Positions 9,448-21,433 of a stretch of DNA of 64,000 nt are shown here, in pieces; the stretch's first letter is position 1, and each line of letters starts with the position of its first letter. A model generated the notes under the pieces. The model was not told where the DNA came from. It saw only the letters and a list, made by a program, of their open reading frames with translations, and did no database searches. The position numbers and the translations under genes are program-made. The stretch comes from Gambelia wislizenii (lineage: Eukaryota; Chordata; Lepidosauria; Squamata; Crotaphytidae): assembly GCA_030847615.1 (NCBI GenBank), contig JAUMIR010000005.1, positions 209,544,645-209,608,644 of the forward strand. Reading direction: 5' to 3'.

Positions 9448-12400
9448 TTAAAATGTTATACATAGTGTCAAGATATCCCAACAATTCCTATAAAATCCAT
9501 TTTGTGATACAATATGTTCTTTGATAAAGCAAGCACGTAATTTCTTAGCTGCCAATGCAAAACGGGCTACTGAGTATGTGATAAGTAGATTTATGTCAGC
9601 TAGCAATGCCACAACTACTTCCTGAGATGAGCAGTCTGTGTATAGCTGAATAATAGGGGACACAAATCTTTGTCTAGGAGCAGCATAAAGGGGGCAAAAC
9701 AACAGATAATGGGTTATGTCCTCAATCTGGTTACACCCAAAAACACATTTCCTGTCTGGTGCTGGAGTACCTCGAAATCTCCCTTCAAGATATGCAGAAG
9801 GCATCTGCTGAAATCTAAGTTCTGTAAAAGCTCTTCTGATCTGATGAAAGGCTAGAGTTTTGAAATACTGTGGCCTTGCATGGTTGATCTGAATCTGTGG
9901 ATACCAAATGGAAAAACGTGCTCCAACTATGGCTGCCCTGTCTTGGTTAGCATCATGATCAAATATCCAGTTTTTGAGATCAAGAGGACTGAGTCTTAAG
10001 TACTTCTCTCTATCAAGGTTGTAAACCTTTAACTTATCTTGGCACAATTGTGCCCAACCTCCTGTCCTCAGTTCCTCCAACCAGCAAAGTTTGCTGAGGG
10101 AGTGATCCTCAAGACCATTTAATCTGCGCCAGAATCTTTAAAAAGACAGATCAATTCTAGCTGCAATTGAGGGGAGACCTAACTCTGCCCTAAGGTGAGC
10201 TGCAGGAACCCCATGGGGTAGACCCAAGATCTGTCGCATGAATTTGTTTTGCAATATTTCCAAATCTTATTTAACATCTTTTCCCCAGATTTCAGCTCCA
10301 TACAACATTTGTGCTATTATTTTTGCAGTAAAAGCCTTTAAGACAGGATTTATCCACATGCAGCCCTAGATATTTAAATGAGTGCACCTGTTCTAAATGG
10401 CAACCATCAAGTGTCCACATGCACTTAGGGGTTCTCCTTCCAAAAACCATTAACTTGGTTTTAGTATAGTTAACAACCAATTGCTCTTCTTTACATAGCC
10501 CCCCAAATTTAACTAACATCCTTTTGAGGCCAATTTTATTCAAAGATAGCAACACCAGATCATCAGCATAAAGCAAGATTAAAATTTTGCGGTTACTAAT
10601 GGCTGGAGGTAAAAATGACAGAGAGTTCATTTCTGGGATCAAATCATTGATATAAAAATTAAATTAAAAAGGTGCCAAGATACAACCCTGTTTCACTCCC
10701 TGGTTGATGGGAACAGGTTGTGTTAAAGCACAATTTAAGCCCGTTCTCACCTGCAAAAAATTATCCTGATGTAGGAGCTGAATAAGCCACAACAGTCTTT
10801 TATCAATGTTTGTTTTAGCCAATTTGTACCATAACCACCGCCTGTCTATCAGATCAAAAGCTGATGAAAAGTCTACAAAAGCTGTATATATAAACTTATT
10901 TAGGCCACTGGTATATTTACATATAAGATGATGTAATGTAAAAACCTGGTCCAGAGTACTTTTACCTCTCCTAAAACCTGCTTGTTCCTCATGGATAATA
11001 GATTGATTACTGTCCCACTCTAAGAGCTTGTTTAAAAGATATCGTGCATAAATTTTAGAAGCTACATCTAGAAGACTGATGGGCCTATAGTTAGAAGGAT
11101 CTTTTATGTCACCTTTCTTATAAATTGGCACTACGATGCTTGATTGCCACCCTGAGGGAAAGTTGCCAGTTGAGTTAATATAAGTAAATAGTTTGGCAAG
11201 AATCGGTGACCACCAGTGAATATCTATTGTAAATACCTCAGAGGGAATCATATCTTCTCCAAGGGCCTTACCACTCCGAAGCATGGAAATCAATTTTTTT
11301 TTTAATTTCAGCAGAGGTGACTGGAGGCCATTCAGTGAATTTATAAGAGCTCTTAGTTGTAATATGCTGCAAAATTAAATTGCTTCCGAAAATGTGCCTA
11401 AAGTGGGCGACCCATGCCTCTGGTGAAATTGAGGTAGCAGACTCATATGTCTTGTGGGTGAGACCTCTCTGCAACAGAGACCAAAATTTTATGTCATTGC
11501 CTTCGATGAGGGCAAGACCCAACGATTTCCAATTGTTAACAAAATATCCCTTCTTTTTTTCCCTAAGAAGAGTTTTATATTCTCCTCATTGTTTTAGAAG
11601 GGAGATAGCATCATCAGTGCCTATATGTCTCACCTGCCTTGTTAGTTTACTCAACTCCTTTTTCTTGAGTTTGCATTCCCTATCAAATCAGGTCTGAGGG
11701 GCAGCAGTAGATTTACCTGATGTGGTAGTGACCACATATGGTCTAATTTTACCAATAATATCCTGATAAATTTCCCTGATATTATGCGGCTCCGCTAGGG
11801 CATGTTGTCGTAGTCCTTGAAGCTTATCTGTTCTTAGCAACAATCTAATATTGGCATCGATTGTAAGAGACCACTCGAGCCATTTTTCACCTTCTAAGAG
11901 GTCAGAAATTTTAAGATCTGACAGAACTCCAGAATGAGTCTCTTGAAGCTTAGGGATCAACCTTAGAGGAAATTGATCACTTTCAGCTCTATCATCAGTT
12001 TCAAAAGACTGAACAAATGGAATAATAGTATCTGATCCTATGATGTAATCAACTACACTGGCCCCTTTGTCAGTTAGATATGTAAAATACCCATTCGATT
12101 GGTCTAAGTAAGTACCGTTAAGGCAGGTGAGATGAAATTTGCAAATTAAAGAGAAAAGAGTCTGGCCATTCTTATTAACTAATTTGTCTTGTGAGGATCG
12201 AGGCACAGTTAAAGCTTCCCCCAAGTCAAACCCTAATGCTTTTTTCATCGCAGAATAGTCACTGCCCATTCTAGCATTAAAATCACCACAAATTAGAACC
12301 AAGTGATTAGGATACTCTAAAAACAAAGTATCAAATAGGTCCTCCAACTTGGCCCAAATATCTAATGAAGATCTCGCATCTCTTGGAGGAAGGTATACAT

Positions 12401-12730
12401 TGATGCATATCAGAGGGCCTGGTTTACACCCTTGAATAATCAAGGTCTGGCAGTAGTTTGAAGCTGCCCGAGCAACTATTATTTCACCCACCTCTATGGT
12501 GGTAGAAATCAGAATGGCTAGCCCTCCACTGCCCCGGCCCACATTAGAAAATTTAAGAGCAGGCTGTTCCCAAGACCTGTAACCCTGTAATCTCATGGAA
12601 TCATTCTCTGTAAGCCAGGTCTCTTGAAGGCAGATTATGTCAAAGGTCTGAAGATACTGAATAAAATCTTCATCAACTAATTTATTCTTCCAGCCTGTGA
12701 TGTTCCAGGAAATGAAATTTATAGGCTGAA
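9448..12730 (-). pseudogene. ORF2 of the full-length LINE: APE endonuclease, RT, Cys/His C-terminus (broken)
   Basis: Endonuclease segment about 12700-11688: WNITGWKNKLVDEDF, LQETWLTEND, LICGDFNARMG, VVDYIIGS. The last catalytic motif reads ESDQFP where SDH is expected. RT segment 11293-10664: KKGDIKDPSNYRPISLLD, EEQAGFRRGKSTLDQ, FVDFSSAFDLIDR, QGVKQGCILAP. Catalytic YADDLVLLS is at about 10552-10575 in the frame 10642-10292. C-terminal 10080-9448: PSAYLEGRFRGTPAPDRKCV, with C-x3-C and ITHYLLFCPLY, a Cys/His region seen in several LINE clades. Frames shift near 11520-11270, 10660 and 10290-10080, so the gene is dead. It would nick DNA and reverse-transcribe its own RNA. Confidence 0.88.
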
Positions 12731-12752
12731 ATGGGTTCTTACCATCTAATAG

Positions 12753-14956
12753 TCAGTTCTTTTGTTGGTAAGCCAAAGAAGTATACCTGTTACACAGGCA
12801 ACAGTCAAAGTTTGTTACCAGAGGCTTCTTGGTGACTTGTGTTTGGCCAGGCAGATAACCTTTCCTGGTGGGCCTGCTCTGGGTACTATGTTTCCTAAGG
12901 GGCTTACCACCAGCTAAAGGTGATCTATAAATTAAGGGCTCTCCAGTCTGTACACTCAGTGTGTTAGATTTTCTCATTAGATGTCTTTGTGTCTTCACTG
13001 GAATATTATTAGGGAAAGTTACAAAAGATGGACACACTGATTCCCCTCTAAAATCTAAGCAAAGGTCTGATGGGTAACTATTACTGCCCTTAATACCCTT
13101 AGGAGCAAACTTTAACTCCTCCTGCTTTTGAGATTGCTCCCACTTACTTGATGTCATTATTAACAACAATTGTGGAGTCTTAGTGAGAAGAAGATTGCCA
13201 CTCAGGACAGTGGTAATTTCCTGGTTACTCAGGCAGTTTTGGACATAAGAACATAGGGTGATAGAAGAGAATCCCAAAACCACCACACCCTTATTCCCTT
13301 TTTCTGGGATTATTTCAAGAATATCCACCTCACCCCATTTAAAATTTAAAGCAGTTTGATATTCCAGGTCATCTAAGATGGCCTTCTTTCCTATGAATAA
13401 ACCATTTCTGTCCCTTGTGATACAATTACATATTGTTAATATGACCAATTTCTCAGGGATGAGCACTTTTGGAGCTTCAACTTGTTGGGATGCTATCCCA
13501 GATACTATTTGTTCCTGGGTTCCAAACAGTCCTTTTGAGCATGGGTCATCAGCGAACTCTGTAGCTGCTAGTTCTCCAGGAAAAGCTTCTCTACCTTTTA
13601 GAACACAATTTCCAGTTTTTGAATTTACTAACTTGTGTGTGCAAGGATTCATATAAAATTTAGCATTGGTCTTTAAGAGGTGCGTATGTAGGGCCCACTT
13701 GAATGAAATTTCTCTTCCTTCAAATTTGAAGAGCTGCCTTCAAAAGTAATGGGCATAGTTATTATCTGTAAAAGTCAGGATCACCATGCTTCTTGATTTG
13801 TTAGATCTTGTAGGATATATACACGAGCATGTTATATCCACTGAGTTGTTCCACCCATCCCCCAATACATCTAAAATATCCTTTAACACTTCTATAGATG
13901 TGAGCCATGGATTATTTGGACTCCTTAATGGCCAACTGAAAGTAGTAACATAGCTCTCACTGTTAGAAGGTGGAGCTTCTACAAGGGTTGGTTTCTTGGA
14001 GCCAGGGCCTGCTTGATTTACTATCTGTTGCTGATGTTCATTCACGTGCAAAGCCATTTCACATGCTGTTCCTACAGAAGAAAACAAGGCCTGAGGATTG
14101 TGTTCTTTCAGAGTATCATCATGCCATTCATCTAGGAGTAATAAATTTAGATTTGAAAAACTTAGATTAAAGTCCTCCATGTCATTTTTACATTTCCATC
14201 TCCAACTGGGATCTCTGAGGTCGTCTTAGAATTTGTTGCCCAATCATGCATTATTTCCTCAAGCTGTCCTGGGGGGCATGAGTCATTGACAAATGGACAA
14301 TAGTTATTTCTTCTTTCATTTATTATAGATTTTAGGCTCACTTCCTGTTGATCAACCAAATCTCTGTCTGGGGAGTTTGATGGAGGTGCTGCTTTTAAAA
14401 CTCCCAGCTCTATCAAGGCAGCAATTGATTGCAGTACAGCTTTTAAACCAGTTATCTCTTGTTTTATAGAATGCAAATCGTGAAACAATTTTTTATTTAC
14501 TTGAGCTGAAAGAAAACATTGATCTCTCAAGTGGAAGTATATATTTTGAACATGCTCGCTGAATGACCCGTGAGATTTTTCATCAGATTTTCCCAGCAAT
14601 TTACCATTGGCATCCAGGGCTATGGAATTTGAATTGGAATGATTAAGGGGAGTATCCACTAAGGCCCTGGCCAAAAACTCTGGGTCCAGAGACCAGTTTC
14701 CAATTGTGTTCTCAGACTGTAGAACCCATTTCACAGGACTCTCATCATCCCCTTCATTATTTATGGTCCCATTATCCACATTCATTGGAGTGCTTGAGGC
14801 TGGGGTGTTTGAAATATTGTGATTTTCTGTCTGTGCACTAATTTCTAAAGAAACACAATAATCAAGGATTGATTTTTGAGTCAAGTTTCTGGAGGTTTCA
14901 TTTGCCTGTTCTCTTTTTTTCTGGGCCTGAAGTGTTTGAGCTTGAGCAATAACCAT
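12753..14956 (-). pseudogene. ORF1 of the full-length LINE (one frameshift, one stop)
   Basis: Three frames join into one ORF1 of roughly 730 codons: 14956-14162 (264 aa, starts MVIAQAQTLQAQKKREQ), then after a frameshift near 14170 a frame at 14180-13740, then past a single TGA at 13740-13742 the same frame continues to 12753. The first part has a Gln/Lys-rich start and a predicted helical stretch (LRDQCFLSAQVNKKLFHDLH) that could oligomerise. The middle (NNYAHYF, FKWALHTHLLKTNAKFYMNP) and the C-terminus (FDCCLCNRYTS, a possible Cys-pair) match no family I can name. In APE-type LINEs ORF1 usually makes an RNA-binding protein. That role is assumed by position, since I see no clear RRM or CCHC knuckle array. 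Confidence 0.7.
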
Positions 14957-15725
14957 AACTGATGTTGTCTGTCAACACCAGCTCTAGTTGATTCAACAAC
15001 AATATCAATCCAATATTAGGCTATCAACAAGTAGCACCACCAATGTTACTATGTAAAAATTGCTTGAGAAGTCCCAAATGGTGTGAAAGTAACTGCTTCC
15101 TCCCAGAATTTACCAGGGCTGGATTTATGCCCTGCCAGATCAATCCCAAACAAAGTTTATACCTGATTCAATATAAATCAATACAGCTGAATAAAACTCC
15201 AGAGCTGCTTCTCTGGTAGGAGTCTCTCTTCTTCTTAATCACCAGGGTGGAGTTTTCCTATTGTAAGGATTACTCCAGGTAAGGATTACTCCACTAATAT
15301 TAGATGGTTCAAATAATTACCTCTGTTCTTTTCCCAGCTCAGTGTCCTTACCAACGTTTCTGGCTTGGCATCCTTGATGGTGTTTTACTCCTTCAAGATT
15401 GTAAACGGTTTTACTTCAATTTTTAAAGCAGCTGCTCTTATTCCCCTTGTGCAAACTGTTGTATGACACAGAGTATTCACTGCTCATTGACTCGCAGCTT
15501 GTTGTTAAAGTTGCAGCATTCCACCACCTTCATTAGTCAAGATATCAGTTTTATCACACAGCTCCCAAAAAGCTGAAGGTTAAACATCAGGGGGAAAGTC
15601 CTCTGGAACCTTGTAAGCAGAGGAGTCCAAACCTCCAGATTTTAAAAACACTGACTAGGTTAGATAAGATTAAAACCAAATAAAACTTAAAATGAGAGAT
15701 GAAGCTTTAGCCCTGATACTATATG

Positions 15726-15742
15726 TGCCGCCATCTTCCTGG
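15726..15742 (-). promoter_or_regulatory. YY1-like motif at the LINE 5' end
   Basis: The minus strand near the first bases of the full-length LINE reads CCCAGGAAGATGGCGGCAC. AAGATGGCGGC matches the core of the YY1 site that sets the transcription start of mammalian L1. Its place within about 10-20 bp of the element's first base is the expected one for this role. The role here is inference. Confidence 0.6.
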
Positions 15743-16208
15743 GAGTCCAGAGACAAACACAAAAACCTACGTATAGCTGGAATGAAAGCCTTTGTTTTCA
15801 GCTGGTGAGGCTGAATCTATTGAACGGGTGACTGACCCCTCATCTGCTCTGTGAGCCTGCCCCTGGTCATATCAATTTCCAGTTATCCCCAAGTACTGAG
15901 ATATCTTGTCCCGGGCTGTTTAAATTTCCAATTTTCCGAATCCTCCCGTGACTTTTTAAAAAATAGCTACAAATAGCAGAACGGAAAGTCCTGCTGGTTG
16001 TGGGGTAAAAGGTGGCCCCCCTTCCTAAAAGCTCGGAACCGACCCAATGTACGTGTAAACTATCAGGGTTGGACACAAATTCTTCCCACTACATTTTCAT
16101 CATATAAACAGCACCCAGGTATCTTCCAGTGCGACTCTATGCTATGTGTCCCTATTTTGTCTCCCAAGAATTGCAGATATTCGTTCTGCAGATACAGCGG
16201 TCTGACTG

Positions 16209-16228
16209 TGTGTGTGTGTGTGTGTAAT
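16209..16228. repeat. (TG)n microsatellite
   Basis: TG run directly at the right terminus of the Tigger-like element, where its second TA would be expected. Confidence 0.85.
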
Positions 16229-16289
16229 TCTACCATTACAGAGCCATATAAATGGTTTTACTAATAACCACAAGCAAAGATTATTGCAT

Positions 16290-18180
16290 CATTAGATTTC
16301 TTATTGCTCAAAAAGTCCATAAACAGTTTCCAATCTTCACAAACTCTTCAATTGGCTTATACGTATTTTAGAGTCCACATTAATTTGGCAATTTGGGCTA
16401 ACTCAGTGATCTTAAAGATCCATTCTTCTGTCTTTGGTGCTTCGGTCTTTTTCCAGGTTTGAGCAAACAATATTCTTGCTGCTGTTGTCATATATAAAAG
16501 AAGTGTAATTCATATTTACTATCCAATTCTTTATCCATAATACTCACCAAAAATATTTCTGGTAACATCGCAAAACCTATCTTTAATTTTTTTTTGGATT
16601 AACGTAAAAATCTTAGATCAATAACTTTTTGTCTTCTTGCAAATCTACACATGAAAAAGGAGCCCTTCTTATCTTGACATCCCCAACATTGGTTGGAAAA
16701 TGTGAAGTCGAAGGCTTTCACGGCCGGCATCCATAGATTTTTTGTGGTTTTTTCCTGGGCTGTGAGGCCATGTTCTAGAAGAGTTTATTCCTGACATTTC
16801 AGTTCTTAGGATGAGAGGATATGCAAGGGGGATTAGTATCTATTTAGCTCATGGTTCATTGTCTGCTGGGAAGCCCCCTGTTCCTGGGTGAGATTCATTT
16901 GCATGTGTTGAGTTTTTATTTTGGTGTTTTTCAGGACCTGTAGCCAAACTTTGTTTATTTTTAGGGTTTCCTTTTTCCTGTTGAAGTTGTCCAGGTGTTT
17001 GTGGATTTCAATAGCTTCCCTATGCATTCTGACCTGATAGTTGTTAGCCTGGGGATTGTTTGAAAGAGAAATAAAACCTTGGCTAAACATTTGCTTTGAT
17101 TGCTGAAATTCTGCTCGAAAGGGATAATTTTAACTTTTTCCATTTTTTAAAGTCTCTTTTAATTTCTTTCCAAACTTTTAACTATTTGTTTTTAAATAAT
17201 AAACTTTTGTCTTTCATGATTGTAACTCCCAAATATTTAATCTCTTTTTTCCATTTTAAAGTTTGAAAGAGCAGATAATTATTGTCCTCTTCTGGGGTCA
17301 TATTTTAATCAACTTTTTAAAAAAATAAATCACAGTTCACTTTAAACCATGTCCCAGACACCTTCCCCCCGCCCAGAAGAGACTTCATTGAGTCAAGTGG
17401 ATTTTCTGTCATTATCATAAGAACATCCCCATAAGCTCTCAGCTTGTATTGTTCTTTATTTACCCTCACCCCACACATTCTGTTATCTTGCCCAATCTCT
17501 TACAGTAAGATCTCCAGTGCCAAAATAAACAACAAAGGTGAGAGGAAACAGCACTGTCTACCTTCCATTTGTATTTCAGTTGGTCTTGTTACATCACCGT
17601 TTACGAAAATTTGAGTCTTTTAGACTGAATAGATTATCTTTATCACCCAAATAATATTTTCACCAAAGTCCATTCTCTCCAATACTTGAAATAAGTAATT
17701 CCAGAAAACATTATCAAATGCTTCTTCTACATCTAAACAAATCAAAACAGCCTTTTATCATTATGATGTTTCAGAAATTAAATAATATTAAGACCAGTTC
17801 TTACATTACACCTCAGTTGTCTTCTTGGCAGAAATCCCCCCTGATCATCATGAATATTCTGAGAAATATGTTTTCTCAATCTACTTGCTGAAATCATAGG
17901 GGAGGAAATCTTATGGTCATTATCTAGTAATGAGATAGGTCTATAATTCTCTCCTAATGCCTTGTCTGTGTCTTCTTTATGGATCACTGTAATATAAACA
18001 TTTCTCTGGGAGTCTGGCGTCCACTCTTTTTCTAATAGCTCATCACACACCATTTTTAATGGGTAGAGTAACTCATCTTCAAATTTCTTATAATATGCTG
18101 CAGATAGTTCATCTGGAAGCCATATCACACTCTGCTTAAATCCCAGCATTAGAGACAATATTTATTTCCTCTTTTCTAGA
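16290..18180 (-). pseudogene. L1-clade LINE ORF2 fragment, interrupted by a PLE
   Basis: The frame at 18158-17778 has the L1 RT motifs SAAYYKKFEDELLYPLK, VYITVIHKEDTDK and GENYRPISLLDNDHKI. Downstream frames give DVEEAFDNVFW-like and RAYGDVLMIM (about 17400-17445), where L1 has YADD, so a catalytic Asp pair is lost. The 3' part, 16690-16330, encodes an L1-type C-terminus (CQDKKGSFFHVW-like, then RILFAQTWKKTEAPK-like, EEWIFKITELAKL-like). Many stops and frameshifts make it an old inactive copy. Confidence 0.82.
16706..17085 (-). mobile_element. Penelope-like element 3' fragment inside L1
   Basis: The minus-strand frame has VRMHREAIEIHKHLDNFNRK then ETLKINKVWLQVLKNT, the C-terminal region that follows the GIY-YIG endonuclease in vertebrate PLEs (known for the family). 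Next comes the conserved 3' block ending gtcgaaggctttcacggcc. L1 sequence resumes on both sides, so this is a nested insertion. Similar 3' block at 5052-5195. Confidence 0.75.
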
Positions 18181-20491
18181 ATATAGCTTCCATATGCACC
18201 TTTTAATTGTTTCATTCCTATTCCCAGTCCAAATTGCTTAATTTAATTTTTGAGCACTCTGCTGTCCATCCCTCTCAACTCTTAGTTTCACTTTTCAAGT
18301 ACTTTATTAACAAGACTGGACTTTTGAGTATTTACGATGCAAGTTGTTTGTATTCACTCAAAATCACTAACCAAGCAGGTAGTTTCTCCTTCCCTGTTCA
18401 GCCTGGCCATCCAAGGTCTTTTAAAGGTGTTATAAATCTTTGTCTGGAGAAGTTTCTATCTAGCCAGCCTGATTATTCTTTAATGACTTTCAGTTTTATA
18501 GTGGAGAATGCTGTAATTTTCAAGGCAGGGCAACCAGATGGCTCCCCAGCCCACTTCTGTGCTGGAGACTGTGATTCTGCCCTTGTAGGATCATTCTGTA
18601 TGTTTAAAAGCTGAGAAACAGTAATGAATCTTGCACAGCTAAAGCAGCACATGAAACATGCTGCTAACTGTTGGCGATCTTGGCCAGAGTCCAGATATTT
18701 GTATTCTTAAAACATTTGCATTCAATCTAAATTTAATACAATCTTCAATCTTGAGACATTTGCATTTAATCTTAATTGTTAAGACATTATAAATTAAGAT
18801 TCTCACCCACAATGGAAATTGTCAACAGTTTGCCTAGATCTCTAGACACTTATACTGTATGTCAATTTAGCATCCTTGGTAATAAGCCAAATTTCATAAA
18901 ATGAATTAATCTATTGCAGTTCTTTCCATCTTCCTCTGCTCTCCTAACAAATAAATTTAACCAAATTTCCTGCTTACAAAACAAACAAATACCAAGCAGA
19001 GTAAATTCATTTCTGAAGCAATTACTGATGTTTTGTTAAAATATAGACATTTTTGCTATTTGTTAAAAATTATACATGCATTCCATGTACCAAGGTGGAG
19101 TAATAGCAAAATGTTAATGGATGACAGGACTAGTGGAAAGATTCATAATCTCTTGTGGCCCATAAAACAGATTATTCTTTACTCTTTTATACAGCATTAG
19201 TACTCTATTCCCAACAACAATCATTATCTCTGGATGGAACTCTAGAAGAATAGATTTTCTATCAATTACAGTTGTTTCTGAGGCACAAGACAAATGATTT
19301 TTTTCTTACAAGAAAGTAGTAAGTAAAGACTAAGTACCTCAGAACAGGAAAGGTTAGAAAAGATAACGGAAATACATTTATTTCACTAATGGGGAGGCAA
19401 ACTCAGAAATCAATGCAGCTACCTGTTATTGCAAACAGCTGAACTGCTGAAAATGAAGTGTAAAAAGTCATTACAGCTGATTAGGGACAGATTCAATGTT
19501 CAGACTTGTAATTAATTTACTATCAGGATATGAATGCTAGTAAAATTAACAGTGAAGTCAAACTAATTCTAGTAATATATGTTTTAAAATAAATTCTGTT
19601 TCTTCAAGTATGCCATCAAATTACTGTATAAATAAAATGTGTATGTGGGGGAGATGTTTTATTTTCTCAGTAATGAAAGCTACTTTCAAACTATTGTGTA
19701 CGGTTGATCCTCGGGTGGCAATATCATGAGTGAACAACTCTTCCAAATAAGGTTTTTCTTGTCCAATCACCCTGCCTCAGACAAGGAATTTTATTTGAGG
19801 AGAGATGTCCTATTCTACTTTTAACCCTCCTGTGCATTTCTGCCACTTTCCCCATGTTTACCCCCTCTATATAACAACACGTTGTTAAAGAGGGAAAGAC
19901 AATCTCTACAAATCTCTTGATTTGTAGTGCTAGAAGCTACCCAACTTGTATCTAACACTCAGACTTTTTAAAAATTGAATATTGTATCATGAGAGGGAGG
20001 TTGATCATTAATGAGCCAGGAGAAGATGTGGAGGGAAATTTAACCCTTTCCAACCTTGCAGGACTAGCCCTACCATGAAGCAGAGTGAAGCAAATGCTGT
20101 GAGCAGTTAATTTTGTGCATCCCAGAGGGGTAGCAAATGGTTAGTTACTGAACTGATGGGTTTTATTTTGATTGATAGAGATGGGGAGATGTGCTTTTAG
20201 GACTTTTTTCTTCATAAGACCTCATAAGTAGCTTGGCTTTGAGTACTATGGGTTGACATAGATGGATAGTGGATGCCATATGCTGCACTGCTTCAGGCAA
20301 CAAAATGTCTTGGCTAGCCCCAATACCTGCTGCAGTCTTGAGGACAAATAGGGGCCTTAGTTTATAGAACCACAGCACTCCTAGTTCCATATTAGAAGTG
20401 TTGTTTTGAAGGCCTTTAGGTCCACAAACAGTATAGCAATATTAAGATAAATAAATATACAATTTCAAGAACATTCAAAGAGATTAGGGTG
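18181..20491. other. No recognisable gene or repeat
   Basis: A/T-rich sequence of about 2.3 kb. The 135-codon frame at 18207-18614 shows no domain. I see no splice-bounded conserved exon and no repeat family. Confidence 0.5.
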
Positions 20492-20494
20492 TTA

Positions 20495-21061
20495 GGACTT
20501 TATCAGACCACCCTCATTAATGTTCTTTTGCTGGCATTTTTAAAAACATTTTTATGCCGGCAAAAGAGACCCCACCAACCTATCTCCAGCAGCATCAATG
20601 AGGCTTCCCCAGCAGTAACAGAGCACAAACAGAGCTCCGTTTACTTCCAGGTTTGAGATCTCACTGATTCACGCAGGAAGATGCTAGTGCAAGAAATTTA
20701 AAAATTAAAGCCAAATAAACACACTAAACATAGACACAAGCAAAGAAACACACTTTAAAAGTCCCAAGTACATGGGGGCAGGTGACAAAAAGAGCATCCC
20801 CTACCTGGCTGTTGCAATCTCACCTGGAAGTGTTTGCCCATTGATGCTGTATTCACGTGAGTACAATGGCGTGAGGATTCATATGCTGGCAATGCCAGCA
20901 ACAAAGCATCACAGGAGATCAATTGATGGCTTGGTCTGTCAATAAAAAGGAATGGGTTTTAGACTTTACATGATCATGAAAGGACAAGGTCTGGGATGTG
21001 TGCCCTTTCGCAATCATTAGGCGTCCTTACAACGCCATATTTGCCACATCTGATAAAGTCT
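20495..21061. mobile_element. 567-bp Harbinger-like MITE, copy A
   Basis: Starts GGACTTTATCAGA and ends TCTGATAAAGTCT. TTA lies on both sides (20492-20494, 21062-21064). It carries sub-terminal hairpins: TCTTTTGCTGGCAT pairs with ATGCCGGCAAAAGA near 20523-20571, and TGCTGGCAATGCCAGCA lies near 20885. Same family as 40173-40750 and 53979-54541. No ORF of transposase type. Confidence 0.88.
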
Positions 21062-21118
21062 TTAGTCTGTTTTAACATAAAAACACATAAAGGAATCAAG
21101 TATCACCTTTGAGACTAA

Positions 21119-21430
21119 GGACTTTATCAGACATGTGAAAAAATGAGTCAAAAGGACGTGGACAATAACAGAAACTGGTGACATTATCAGATGATGTCGT
21201 CCTTCAGCCATTCCGAGGGTGTAGCGCAGGTGTGAATAATGCATCCCTTTTTATTGACAGCTTAGACCCTCAATAAAAAAGTTAACGCCTTGTCCACACC
21301 AGCACTATGCACTGGGAATGCCTGAGGATGCAGGCGTCTGATAATGTCACCCTTTCTGTTATTGTCCTGTCCTTATGACATGATTTGGGACACAGTTTTT
21401 TGCTGTATTGCCCTATGTCTGATAAAGTCC
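21119..21430. mobile_element. 312-bp foldback MITE with the same termini, copy B
   Basis: The 16-bp terminal inverted repeat GGACTTTATCAGACAT is perfect, with TAA on both sides (21116-21118, 21431-21433). The arms continue as an imperfect inverted repeat (GGACAATAACAGAAA and GTGACATTATCAGA in each). The centre has a hairpin TTTATTGA/TCAATAAA that is also found in copies A and C. Only 54 bp separate it from copy A. Confidence 0.88.
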
Positions 21431-21433
21431 TAA

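Larger units (their letters stand above)
9356..15747 (-). mobile_element. Full-length APE-type LINE (Ingi/Vingi-like, tentative), 6.39 kb
   Basis: Flanked by a perfect 17-bp duplication, CAGAGACAAACACAAAA, at 9339-9355 and 15748-15764. Reading on the minus strand: a 5' UTR of about 790 bp, a long ORF1 (14956 to 12753), ORF2 with APE endonuclease, reverse transcriptase and a Cys/His C-terminal region (about 12730 to 9448), and a short 3' UTR with AATAAA. Several frameshifts and stops make it inactive, but no large part is missing. The clade call is by motif style only. An RT phylogeny could instead place it in another APE-type group. Confidence 0.88.
8239..16208. mobile_element. Tigger-like (Tc1/mariner) non-autonomous element split by a 6.4-kb LINE
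   Basis: The left end CAGTCAGACCCCCATATCTG is mirrored at 16186-16208, whose complement reads CAGTCAGACCGCTGTATCTG. TA precedes the left end. The right flank is a (TG)n run that may have replaced the second TA. Removing the LINE (9356-15747) and one TSD copy leaves about 1.56 kb. I recognise no transposase in the remainder, including the 136-codon frame at 8372-8782. Internal near-duplicates ('tctgcccagacgctggca' at about 9050 and 9140) lie in the left part. Confidence 0.7.
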
